Source of the DNA: Fallopia convolvulus
Lineage: Eukaryota; Streptophyta; Magnoliopsida; Caryophyllales; Polygonaceae
Assembly: GCA_964016875.1 (NCBI GenBank)
Contig: OZ024734.1
Coordinates: 52,806,622 to 52,870,621 of the forward strand
Reading direction: 5' to 3'
Length of the DNA: 64,000 bases
Below are positions 19,321 to 29,185 of the stretch, piece after piece. The position numbers were made by a program, and so were the translations under genes. Each line of letters starts with the position of its first letter. The stretch's first letter is position 1. The notes below the pieces were generated by a model. That model saw only the letters and a list, made by a program, of their open reading frames with translations, ran no database searches and was not told the origin of the DNA.

Positions 19321-20330
19321 GTAGATGTGTTCTAGTCTTCTTCCTCAAATTGCATTGGTGATGTTTTCTTGAACAAGGCACTCTCTTTATTTGTTAAATC
19401 TGATTTTTCAAGAAAAGGAAACACTTCCTCATAAAAAACCATATCCTTGCTTAGGAAAATAGTTTTACTTTCTAAATCATAAAGTATGTATCCTTTACAA
19501 TCTTTTGGATACCCAATGAAGATGCATCTTCTGCCTCTTGCTTCTAATTTATCTGTTGGCTTGGGTGAATTGTATGCGAAACACAAACACCCAAACACCC
19601 TCATGGTGTTCATAACTTGGCTCCTTTGAAAACAAAATCTCATAAGGACTTTTCCATTTAAACACAACTGAAGGCATTTTATTGATGATGTAAGTGGCAG
19701 CCAAAACACATTCTCCCCAAAAACTCTTTGGCAAACCTCCTTGTATTCGTAATGCCCTTGTTGTGTCTAGCAAATGTCGATGCTTTCTTTCTACCATTCC
19801 ATTATGTTCAGGTCTGAAAACCATGGTTCTTTGATGCACTATTCCCAACTGAGCAACTAAAACATTGCAATCCTTGTTGACAAACTCTGACCCATTATCT
19901 AATCTGAAGACCTTAGGAATATTCCAAATTGATTTTGAACCAGTTTCAGAAAATTTCTCAACACCTCATAAACTTGTTGCTTTCTTTTCAACAAAATTGT
20001 CCATGTAGCTTTGCTACAATCTTCCGCTATAGTAAGATATCATGTCTCACCATTCAAACCTTTTGTCCTATAAGGACCCCATTAATTGACATGAACTAAA
20101 TCAAACAAAATTTCAATAAAAGAAACAGTAGCAGGTGAGGGCAATTTATGAAATTTAGCTAAAGAGCAGACTTCACATAAGACTTGCGAATCACCTTTGC
20201 AATTAGGTAAATGTGACATTTTTGACAAAGAAATATGTCCCATCCTTCTATGCAACAAACTCGTATCAAAATTCCCATTAGTAGCACAACTGTAATGTTC
20301 AGAATTAAACTTTAAAGCTGATAAACTACT
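19321..20330 (-). pseudogene. Outer copia integrase
   Basis: GAG-pre-integrase zinc-binding HRRMGHIS with two downstream cysteines (about 20.25-20.15 kb) is followed by the catalytic core. The family VHVDxWGPY reads VHVN then a TAA stop (about 20.07 kb), so the first catalytic Asp is lost. The second Asp region is out of frame, and the Glu motif GMVERKHRHLLD is preserved at about 19.79 kb. Ends with FVFRIQF- and FIGYPKDCKGY-type C-terminal sequence. Confidence 0.82.
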
Positions 20331-20549
20331 ATCTCTTCCATTGCTCTTTGCTCTGACTCTGAATAGCCCTCTTGATCCTTCTCTAATGACACAACTCTCT
20401 TACTCTCATGGTCCTACACCATGCAACAATCTTTGTAAAAATGTGTGACAAGATCCTCTGAAGATACCACTTTACTAACAGACAACAAATTGTATCTAAA
20501 ATCTAGTACAAACAACACCTTTGTGAGAATCAAAGACTCATTCAAAACA

Positions 20550-20730
20550 CCCCCACTATTTGGACTGTTTTTGCACTACCATTAGGTAATACAATATACA
20601 ATGGGTGTTCGACTGGTCGTGGATTGAGCAAAAGATCATAAGAGGAGGTTATATGATCTGATGCTCCTGAATCCACTATCCAATCTTCAATGTTACATTT
20701 AACTGCATTCAAAACTGAAGTTGTAATACT
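20550..20730 (-). pseudogene. Outer copia aspartic protease
   Basis: The minus strand at about 20690 reads DWIVDSGASDHITSS, the copia protease active-site block with DSG. Surrounding frames are broken. Sequence between here and integrase (20330-20550) is degenerate protease C-terminus. Confidence 0.8.
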
Positions 20731-20979
20731 TGCATAATATAGGTTCTGATTGATTTCTTTTCCCTTTGAGGTTGAAGCTCCTCTTTGTCCTCCTCTGTGT
20801 CCATATCCAGCCTGTCCTGCAGCTTGTCCTGCTCTTGCTTCAATGTTTGTAGTTCTTAAAAGCCTCTTGACAAGCTTTTTGAAAAAATTTCTCTACCTGC
20901 ATCAACTACTGATCAACACTGTACTTAAGGTCACTAGCATTTCCATGATCAAGAGGTATCTCAAACATGCTTTGACTTT

Positions 20980-21506
20980 CCATCTCTACATTAGCTGCCA
21001 TTTTGGAACCCTTGCTCTCTTTCCCTTCCACCAATCTCGATACCCAACTAACTCAAAGCAATTATCCATGATACGACTCTCTTCCTTGCAATAATAACAA
21101 ATCCTCTTATCCTTTTGCTTCCTAAAATCTCTCTTATCTATTCCAGAACCGTTCCCTCTCCCAGTGTCATTACCACCTATTTTATTTCCCTCATCTCTCC
21201 CACTTGACCTCATAGAAAACCCTTGATTATCTAAGAAAGTTGACCCCTCATTGGGTATACCATTAGAGACCTGTTTCTATTTTTCAACCCCAAGCACAAT
21301 TTGATAGGCCTTGGTCACATTAGGCCGTGGATCCATGGCCACAATCTGACTTTTGAGTATCTCATAATCACTGTCAAGCTTTATTAAGAAGTCCATCAGC
21401 CTAGTAAGATTCTCTTGATCTAAACTTTTGCTAGCCAAGTTGCATATACAATTTTCCATCACACCGCAAAGACAGACAAGAATACCAACTAGATTGAATA
21501 ACTCAT
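20980..21506 (-). pseudogene. Outer copia Gag, C-terminal half
   Basis: It reads CLCGVMENCICN near 21480, then MDFLIKLDSDYEILKSQIVA and NVTKAYQIVL (UBN2-type gag). A nucleocapsid zinc knuckle at about 21.09 kb reads CYYC, in which the spacing to the remaining His/Cys ligands is disturbed (family CxxCxxxxHxxxxC). The upstream part continues at 25382 after the solo LTR. Confidence 0.8.
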
Positions 21507-22500
21507 TGTTTGCGGGTAGATTTTCATGAAATTTAACTTTTCATGATTTGACTAAAACAATATAGTTTAAGTATCGATATGAATTGAATCCATAGTTTGA
21601 ATTATGACATTTATATATTGACAAGTCTTATGCCAATCCAGACCCAATATATTTAAATGCCAAAGATTAATTAGTGAGTGGTTGATAATATTTTCAACCG
21701 ATCCATTATTCTCCATAGAATAATATTTCCAAGCCAAATTTTATACTAAAGGGAGGCTTATTATCATGGCCTTAATTACCCTTAAAGTATAATTGAATTG
21801 GTACATAAAACTTGGACCTGGTTCTTCACCTTTGATCGTTCTTAATTACCAAAAAGGATGCTCAAAAGCTGCAAGAGAGGTGAGGTAAAAGCGAAATTAT
21901 ACACATTTAATTTCTTTTTATCCACACATTCTCACATAGAAATAACCACTAAACATTCAACTACTTACAAATGATCGTAATGGTCCGAGATGCAAATCGG
22001 CAACCGTCCAAATTCAATAAAAATAAACGGTGGGCAAAACATGTTAATCATTTTGCAATTAAATACATGTTACTGACCATGCAATTGATGAATGGAGGTG
22101 GATACATAGTTTTATGGTCAAAAGACGTTACATAATAGAGAATGTAACGTGGGAAAGTTAATGGGTTGCTAATAATTCTCTTCCTTGGATTAAAAGCTAT
22201 AAAGGGGAAGAAAAGACTAATTAGTGGGGGGCTTCTTCTTCCATATATAAGGGGAGGAGTCCGGTTCCTAGTGTGGGTTGACAAGACCAAAATAAGTATA
22301 TAGAGGAGGGGAAAAGTCTCTAAAAAACCCAATGAGCAGATGATAGAGATGGTAAAAATACTACAAAAGCTTACTTTACTCTTTTATCCAAGATGTAAAA
22401 GAAGGGGAGTTCTTCTTGCATATATCATGGCGGCTCCGTTGGTTGAACCAAGTCGATCTATGCCTAATGACGATTGAGTCATATGATCGATACAAAGGAC

Positions 22501-22745
22501 TCATGGTTCGCTTGAAACTTTCAGTTTTGCCTCCACAAAACAAGCCGTGGTTGGCTCGAAAGTTTCCCTAAAACCTCCACAAAATAAGCCGTGGTTGGCT
22601 CGAAACTTTCAGTTTCGCCTCCACATGTAACAAGTCGTGGTTGGCTCAAAACTTTCAGTTTTGCCTCCACAAAACAAGCCGTGGTTGGCTTGAAACTTTT
22701 AGTTTCGCCTCCACAACAAGCCGTGGTAGGCTCAAAACTAACGTA
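22501..22745 (+). repeat. Tandem repeat, ~45-bp unit, about 5.5 copies
   Basis: Units of the form GTGGTTGGCTCGAAACTTTC, AGTTT(T/C)GCCTCCACAAAACAAGCC repeat five to six times with small length changes (42-46 bp). It lies inside the large solo LTR. There are no spacers, so not CRISPR-like; the antisense frame gives a repeated FEPTTACF-type peptide. Confidence 0.88.
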
Positions 22746-23778
22746 CAACTGGAAAATCTGAAAAATCCATCTTTCTGTCCTTGTTCGAACGATTGAACCA
22801 TGTATGTTGATTTTGGTTTAGCTCTTGAAAAATTTAAGTTTAAGAGGCTAACTATGGTTGCATATTTCATTAAAAAATTAATTAAGGTTATATGCAGATC
22901 GATATATACATGATGTTTTATCCCATGTCTTGTGAGTTCTGTGGAGGATCCGATCAAAAAATGGAATCTATGGTGTAATGAGTCCATGGGAATGCAAATC
23001 AAATGAAAAAAAACTGTTTTACTGTTATGAAAAATACAGTAGACATGTCCATATGACAAACCAAATGAGCAAAGTCTTGTCCAAAAATAAAACCACATAA
23101 AAAAGGTGCATATAGTATTTAATTGCTATATAGTACATATATGTGGGAGAGAGATCGAGCCATATTCTACAAAGATATGTCTTCTGAAATCATTCAAGAG
23201 ATGCAAATGAAAGGACAAGATGGAGATATTAATGAAATATGCTTAGCTCATAGATACAAGAATGCACACATTCAGTCAAAAAGCTATGAATTCCACTGAG
23301 GGAAAAAGATTGAATTTGCAAGCAAAGGCATAGTCAAGCCCCTGCATATTGATCAATATATGTATATATATACATGGGCTTCATAAAAAGCACCAAAAAA
23401 ATGCAAATGAAGACATATATGTACATAGAAAGGTTGATGGGTTGGCCAAAAACCAAAGTGTATATACAAAGTGACGATATATATACATACTAAAATGAGG
23501 GCTACGTACAATGAAGAGAGGATGACCAAGCATCGATCAAGTTCGACGATCGCGCTCAACCCATCGTAAAACAAGAAAGAAAAATGATCAAGATAATTAT
23601 GATCGATGTTTCTCTCTTCATACATACAGAGTGGCCGGGTTATAGAGCATTTGAAATTGGTGGTCTAGTCAAACATGTGTTAGTGTTAACCAACACTGAT
23701 TAAATTATGCAAAAATGATGATAAACCTATCTCGGGTGGACTATATGTGTACGCCAAGATTTTGATGCCGATTATATA

Positions 23779-24474
23779 CAGTGACAAACGCAGAAATTAA
23801 TTAGAGTGGGGGCACAAGTAAATAAGGTCGCAAGTGTAAAGGCATCAAGCTAGCGTGAAATTTATCGTAGTAGCATACTTTGCCTCTTCGATCATAAACT
23901 CGTTTTAGATTCTACCAGCTTTTTCGATTTTTCAGCGCACTCGAAGTTAACATTTTTATTAAAACGACGCTATTTTGGAATTCCACAACGACATTGTAGT
24001 CATGATTGATATACTCGCTCTACCTCAATGAACGCCAATATGTCGCATAACCTTGATAAAAAGTTATATTAAAAGCCTTATAATGAAGCTAGTGGAACCG
24101 TAAAGGAGTTAAGATTTTTCGAAGAAAAAAAATTAAACAAAATGAACTAATTTAAATTATGAAACTAAAATTTAAAAAGCCCAAAAAATGATGGTTTGGA
24201 CAAATGTAAAACGATAACCCAACCAAGTATAATCAATCTCTGAATAAACTTTCCTCTATAAGATAGTAGCGTGCCGTGTACATAGCAAATAATACGTAAC
24301 GGAATATCTGTTCTTTAATAGTTATATCTCAATTGCAATCCCGGATGAAAATTAGGGACACGGGTAACTCAATTATAGTTCGAATGGAAATAATATAACA
24401 CTGGGAACTCAATAGTAATCCGAACGGAAGTGGGGGCACTGACCCCCGTCGGCCCCCACTTGGGTCCGGCCCTG
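23779..24474. mobile_element. Non-autonomous hAT element, TSD ATTATATA
   Basis: A 696-bp element with a perfect 8-bp target duplication ATTATATA (23771-23778 and 24475-24482). The left end is CAGTGACAAACGCAG; the right end read inward is CAGGGCCGGACCCAA. Both are decayed versions of the CAGTGGCGGACGCAG-type hAT terminus, with GTGGGGGC following at each side. No transposase reading frame is present. Inserted in the large solo LTR. Confidence 0.88.
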
Positions 24475-24649
24475 ATTATATATATAGACTATACCTTAAA
24501 TAAATTGGGTATCTATATTATATAATGCTATTTAAAAAAATAGCCTTAATTAAAAGGAAGAATCATGTACAAACCTGTCCGTGGGGTATTCTCTTGCAAA
24601 ATCGGTGAAGGGATTCCGTTAATAAAAATTATGGGTTGATCACAGCATA

Positions 24650-25245
24650 GAGCTTAATCCAAAATGACGGCGAACTACGATGATTTGATCCCATCAAGGG
24701 TACGTAAGAAGCTCGATATAAAGCAAATGTTCTTCGAGTTCAATCATAAACACAAATTAAATCAAGACTAAACACCATATTTAATTGGTCTTATTTGAAC
24801 TACGGTGATTTGATCCCATTAAGGGTACATAGAAAGCTCGACATATAGCGCAAATGCTCGTCGAGTTCAATCATAATCCCAAATCCAAAACTTAAGAACT
24901 ACGTAGACTTGATCCCCTCAACGGGTACGTAGGAAATCCGACATCAAACCCAAATGGGTAATGGATTCAGTCACATCCAAATTAAAAATAATAAAATCAA
25001 ACCAAAAATAGTGGAGAAATTAAACAACCCCTTCCTAGAAGGTGGGTTTAATTTTATTCACGCCATGCAAATGATAGTTGAACCGAGCTTAGGCAACCCT
25101 TCCTAGAAGGTGGGTTTAGGCTTGTTTATCTGATGCATGGAAATCCAACCAAAACATAAACCTCTGAACTACGTAAGGCTTGATTCTCTTTAAAGAGATA
25201 CGTAGGCAACCCGTTATAACTCGGGTGAAGCTCAAATTAAAAATT
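24650..25245. repeat. Recurrent ACTACG...GATCC...ACGTAG(G/A) motif block
   Basis: Four spaced copies of a ~40-50-bp motif: GAACTACGATGATTTGATCC, GAACTACGGTGATTTGATCC, GAACTACGTAGACTTGATCC and GAACTACGTAAGGCTTGATT, each followed by (G/A)GGGTACGTAG or AGATACGTAGG. Two AACCCTTCCTAGAAGGTGGG copies lie between. This is an internal repeat of the large solo LTR. Confidence 0.7.
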
Positions 25246-25381
25246 AACTCCAAAAGTTTCCAACGTGTCTATATTATTAATAGAGTTGTAAAGATGTACA
25301 GATAAGGGTCGAACTTAAAAACTAAATTAGATGTGTTTGTACAATGTTGTTTTCCTTTAACAATTTTTGTCTAACACTCAT

Positions 25382-25482
25382 CCCAACATCTTTTCAATCT
25401 AGAATAATAGAGAGTCACCGTAGAATTAACTTGCGTGATTTGGTTGAGTTCCTGGCAAAGCTGATGAATCTGAGATCCATTG
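25382..25482 (-). pseudogene. Outer copia Gag, middle piece
   Basis: The minus strand reads NNGSQIHQLCQELNQITQ and YYSRLKRCWDE, the central block of a copia UBN2 gag. It is stranded between two insertions, the solo LTR on the low side and the Athila-like element on the high side. Its two ends match the stops of the gag pieces at 21506 and 55757, confirming a single original gene. Confidence 0.88.
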
Positions 25483-25487
25483 TTCCG

Positions 25488-26206
25488 TGTTGAGGAGGGT
25501 TTCCCGACAACAAATAAATTTGTAGTCAATACCCCGCTGTGTATAGGGAGGTCATGATCGTCCACGGGAAGCAAATTTATGTTTGATTACTAAAAATAAT
25601 GGAAAATATGGAAATAAAATAAGGTAGAGAAGAAAGTAAAGACGAGGCTACGATCACGTCGGTACCGACCTTGTCAAGGTCGGTATCGATGCTGACTTTC
25701 GACTCAAACAGGGCAAATAACATAGAGAAACGCAGGTTCGGTACCGACCTGGTTACCTCGGAACCGATGCAAAACAGAGAATTACGAAAGTGATTTCAAA
25801 TGAGAAAAAGATCTAGGATAAGGGTTTACCACGATATAATCATGTAATTAAGATAGTGTGAAGGATAGATAACATGCCTTGAAGATAAAGCTATGAAATT
25901 TCGTTGATTTAAGCAAGCAAATCAATTGACTTTCATGTATTAATTCATTTTCTACTTATTTTTGATCCAAAGCTCGAAACTTTCGTTATCGAACGATATC
26001 AATATTCAAGGTTACAACTTTTTTTTTCGATCAAGCAATAAACTCAAATTACTACAACTTTCGTTAAAGCATAAGCACAAAACAAGTAGATAAAAGATAA
26101 AAGGCAAACAGACACTCATCATATATTCAATCATGCACAACCATGCCGGGTTTTCAACCCCGACCCTAGAAAAGTTGAACTACTCACACATAATTGAAAA
26201 GAAGTG
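25488..26206 (-). repeat. Athila 1, 3' LTR, distal part
   Basis: Matches 54315-55015 of the 5' LTR, from TGTTGAG(A/G)AGGGTTTCCC to CATAATTGAAAAGAAG, at roughly 92% by eye. It stops where the Sirevirus LTR starts (26207). Two GGTACCGA modules sit at 25659-25690 and 25738-25770. Confidence 0.9.
25659..25690. repeat. GGTACCGA inverted module in the Athila LTR (type copy)
   Basis: TCGGTACCGACC, eight bases, then GGTCGGTATCGATG: two near-identical palindromic cores in inverted relation. The same ~32-36-bp design recurs in the 5' LTR (54470-54502), near the LTR start (35775-35804; 55427-55458), in the spacers and in linker coding sequence. Confidence 0.85.
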
Positions 26207-27173
26207 TTAGGACGGTGTTGGGACCTCTAGTTCTAAACACCGGAACAACGATACCGTTCTCCAGTTTTGATAACGACAAACACCATATGGGAACTAATAT
26301 GCTTTGTCCAATTATTTCTAAGGAACACAGGTTCAGTAGAGAACTCCAATGAACAACCAAGGAACATAGGAATTCACAATGAAGAGTTTCTCTTAAAGGA
26401 ACTTTGAAGATGATAGTTCCCATCACATGGGAACTCACATGTGCAGACAAAGACCGTTCAGCGCAAATCGCGGGATCCTTTTTTAGACAGAACGAAGGCA
26501 CAATCTGAGGAGCAGACTGTCACGAGTGATCCAACGGTCCGATCAATTCAAGAAGTTGACCTAGTTCAAATTGAAGTCACATGTGAAGATTGTACACTTG
26601 GGCTGCAAGCAAATGGCATTTCGGTCAACATGAAAGATGCGACTGAAGCCCAAGTACAACTGAGTATAAAGCCAAATGAATAGTGCTAGGTTTAAGAACT
26701 TCTCCCTGAACTCACACATACTCCCAGAGAGAGAAAGAAAGAAGAAGAGAAGTCCCCCGCGGCGAGTGTCTGATCTCGACGACGGTGAAGCTGAAGTTCC
26801 CAAGAGCAAGGGAACTGAAACTGTCAAGGTGTAAGGTTTGACTTTCTTGGTTTTTAGTTGAGTTGTTCGCTTAGGAACTCATTTGAGAAGATTCACTAGT
26901 GTTACTAGAGTTAGGTAGAATTCATAGGAACATAGAAGTTTGAATCTGACTGTTTGTAACTAAGGAACAAGCAATAAATACGAGTAAGTCATTCAAAATC
27001 CTCCAAGCGGAGGTAGAGGTTTACCCACACAACTAGTTGGTTGTTGTGGGGTTCTTCTATAAGGGAACTGTGTTCTTACATCTTTTAATACTTGCGATAT
27101 TGTTTCTTCTGCTGCCTTGGGAACAACTTAACAGCCAGTTCCCAAGTTCTCGTTAACCCCTTACGATCCAAGA
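26207..27173 (+). repeat. Sirevirus 1, 5' LTR
   Basis: Begins TGTTAGGACGGTGTTGGGAC and ends at TTACGATCCAAGA just before the primer site (family end CA, here GA). It shares its start and layout with the LTR of Sirevirus 2, TGTTGGATCAGTGTTAGGGA, but is clearly diverged; the two are separate copies of related families. Confidence 0.85.
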
Positions 27174-27190
27174 ATTGGTATCAGAGCAGG
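27174..27190 (+). promoter_or_regulatory. Primer binding site (tRNA-iMet) of Sirevirus 1
   Basis: ATTGGTATCAGAGCAGG directly follows the 5' LTR. TGGTATCAGAGC is complementary to the 3' end of plant initiator Met tRNA, the usual copia primer. Confidence 0.9.
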
Positions 27191-27227
27191 TCGCTCTAGA
27201 TTTGTGTTAGCATCGCTGGTTTCAACA

Positions 27228-29173
27228 ATGGCTCACGAACTCACCCAAGTCGGCCACAACAACAGCAAGCCTCCTAGGCTCATTACTGGAAGATTTGAGA
27301 ACTGGCAACGCGATATGAAGGACTGGATGCGGAGCCAAGACTATCAAGCTTGGTGCGTCATAGAGAAAGGGAACTTTGAAGTGGATCCATCCATCAGGGA
27401 TGGCTAATCCAAATGGGGGCCAAATGAGTGGAAATGTATGGAGGCCAACTTCAAAGCTAAGCAATATCTCAGGAATGCTATGACGGTTCAAGATTGCGAC
27501 AGGGTGGCTAACCTAGACACAACCAAGGAGGTGTGGGAAGCCATCCAACAGATGCACATTGGGAACTCTGACCTTAAAGAGGATCTCCAAATGAATGCAA
27601 GAAGGGAGTTCTTTAACTTCCGAATGGAGATATGAGAATCTGTTGATAGTTACCAATCACGCTTCGAAGGCCTATGCACCAAGCTCGTGGGATTAGGAAT
27701 CATAAAGCAGGAGATCACCGACAAGATGAAGGTCCAACATCTGTTCAACAGCCTAACTGGCGAATGGGCAAATGAAAGGACCATGTTCAAAGAAAATCCT
27801 GAGAACAGAACTCTGATACTCCACCAAGTTTTTGGAAAACTGGTGGGACATGAGAAGAGGAAGCAAGATGACAAGGAGCAAAAGAGGGCACACCAAGGGA
27901 TTGCCCTCAAACTTGAAAAGATGCTCAAGTCAATTCAAGAGCAACATGAAGAATCTGAAGAAGAAGAGGATGATGAACTGGTCCTCGTAACAAAGGCCCT
28001 TCGATCCTTTTACAAAGGAAAGTTCAAGAAGGGAAATGGGAACTCACAGAAAGGACAAAGTTCCCAAAGAAAACCTGTTGAGAAGGACCTCTCGGACGTC
28101 ATATGCTACAAGTGCTACAAAAAGGGACACTTCGCGAAGGAGTGCCCACTGGGAACTGACGACCGTAGGCAAGGGAAGAAAGCCTACATCGCCACCTGGG
28201 ACGATGACGAGGACGAAGATCCTGAATCTTGGGCATCCCCCGACATGTGCGTAATGGCCATAGGAGACACCACTGGGGAACAACCCAGTGAGGTAACTAC
28301 TGAATCCGTTCTTGCTTCCTTGAATAATTATGAAAAACCTAAGTTGCTAAAAATTCTTTCAAACCTTGTCAAAGATAATATTAAATTACAAAAGAAGTTG
28401 GAAAAATCGGAAAACACCAATGCTGAATTGGTTGGTCTTGAGTCCTGTCCCAACTGTGTGTCCCTTCTTGAAAAACTTCAGTCCTATGTGTCTCACATAG
28501 TAGATCTTGAGAATGAGCTTAAAACCCTAGAAAGTGATGAGAACACCTTTTTACAAAACCTGAGTAAGACAAATGGGAGTCCTGAAGCCTCTAGTTCCCA
28601 AACCAAGTTTGTCCCTGCCAGACACGGAATAGGGTATAAGTTTGAGTGACCTAAGAATGGGAAGTCACCTCTATGTGAACAAGAAATCAACGAGTGTAGG
28701 GCCCTAGAACTTCAATGTGAGAAACAAAAGAACGCTCATCTTGATGAAAAAATTAGGGTCCTAGAAAGTGGAAAAAATGGTGAGAAAAACTACTACACTG
28801 GGAACACTGGGCATAAGCTTTATGTCAAGATTGCTAAGGGTAATGGGTCATGGGTGTACAACAAGGAAACTATGGATAGAAATAGAATCTAGAGACCTCA
28901 CCCTAAGTACTACCTAGGAGAATACTACAAGACCTGCTGGAATTGTGGTGCTCATGGGCATTACAAGGAAAGCTGTCCCAAAGCTAAGACCCAAACTCAG
29001 AGGAACCACGAGTATTGGAACATGCAAAATCAAAGGGGCAACAAATCTACTAGAGTTCCCACTGATAGGAAGTTCGCCCATAACAAAACATTGCTGATTA
29101 TGTGCTATTTGAAGCTGTCTTTCCTTGTAATGGACCAGGCAAGAGTCATCTTGCCTGGGTCATCAAAAACTAA
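27228..29173 (+). pseudogene. Sirevirus 1 gag
   Basis: Starts at the ATG of MAHELTQVGHNN (27228), 38 bp after the primer site. A UBN2/copia gag domain (RFENWQRDMKDWM to FGKLVGHEKRK) is followed by a Glu-rich stretch, a first zinc knuckle CYKCYKKGHFAKEC (about 28.11 kb), an Asp-rich acidic stretch, a coiled-coil-like Lys/Leu segment, and a second knuckle CWNCGAHGHYKESC (about 28.94 kb). In-frame stops at 27405 (TAA), 27633 (TGA), 28647 (TGA) and about 28888 (TAG) inactivate it. The equivalent frame in Sirevirus 2 is open throughout. Confidence 0.9.
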
Positions 29174-29185
29174 CTTCTCTTGTAG

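Larger units (their letters stand above)
21507..25376 (-). mobile_element. Large solo LTR (Tat/Ogre-like), TSD CTCAT
   Basis: On the plus strand this begins TGTTTGCGGGTAG and ends TTTTTGTCTAACA. It is flanked by the perfect duplication CTCAT at 21502-21506 and 25377-25381, inside the outer copia gag. Without the hAT insertion it is about 3.17 kb. No coding region and no internal LTR pair is visible, so a solo LTR of an element with very long LTRs is the best reading. Several copies of a GAACTACGTAGGCTTGATTC...ACGTAGGCA-type motif near 24.65-25.24 kb are familiar from LTRs of large gypsy elements. Strand is inferred from that. Confidence 0.72.

Noticed and set aside
22501..22745. CRISPR-like direct repeat array
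   Set aside because: Units are contiguous and similar along their whole length, with no unique spacers; this is a plant genomic tandem repeat within an LTR.
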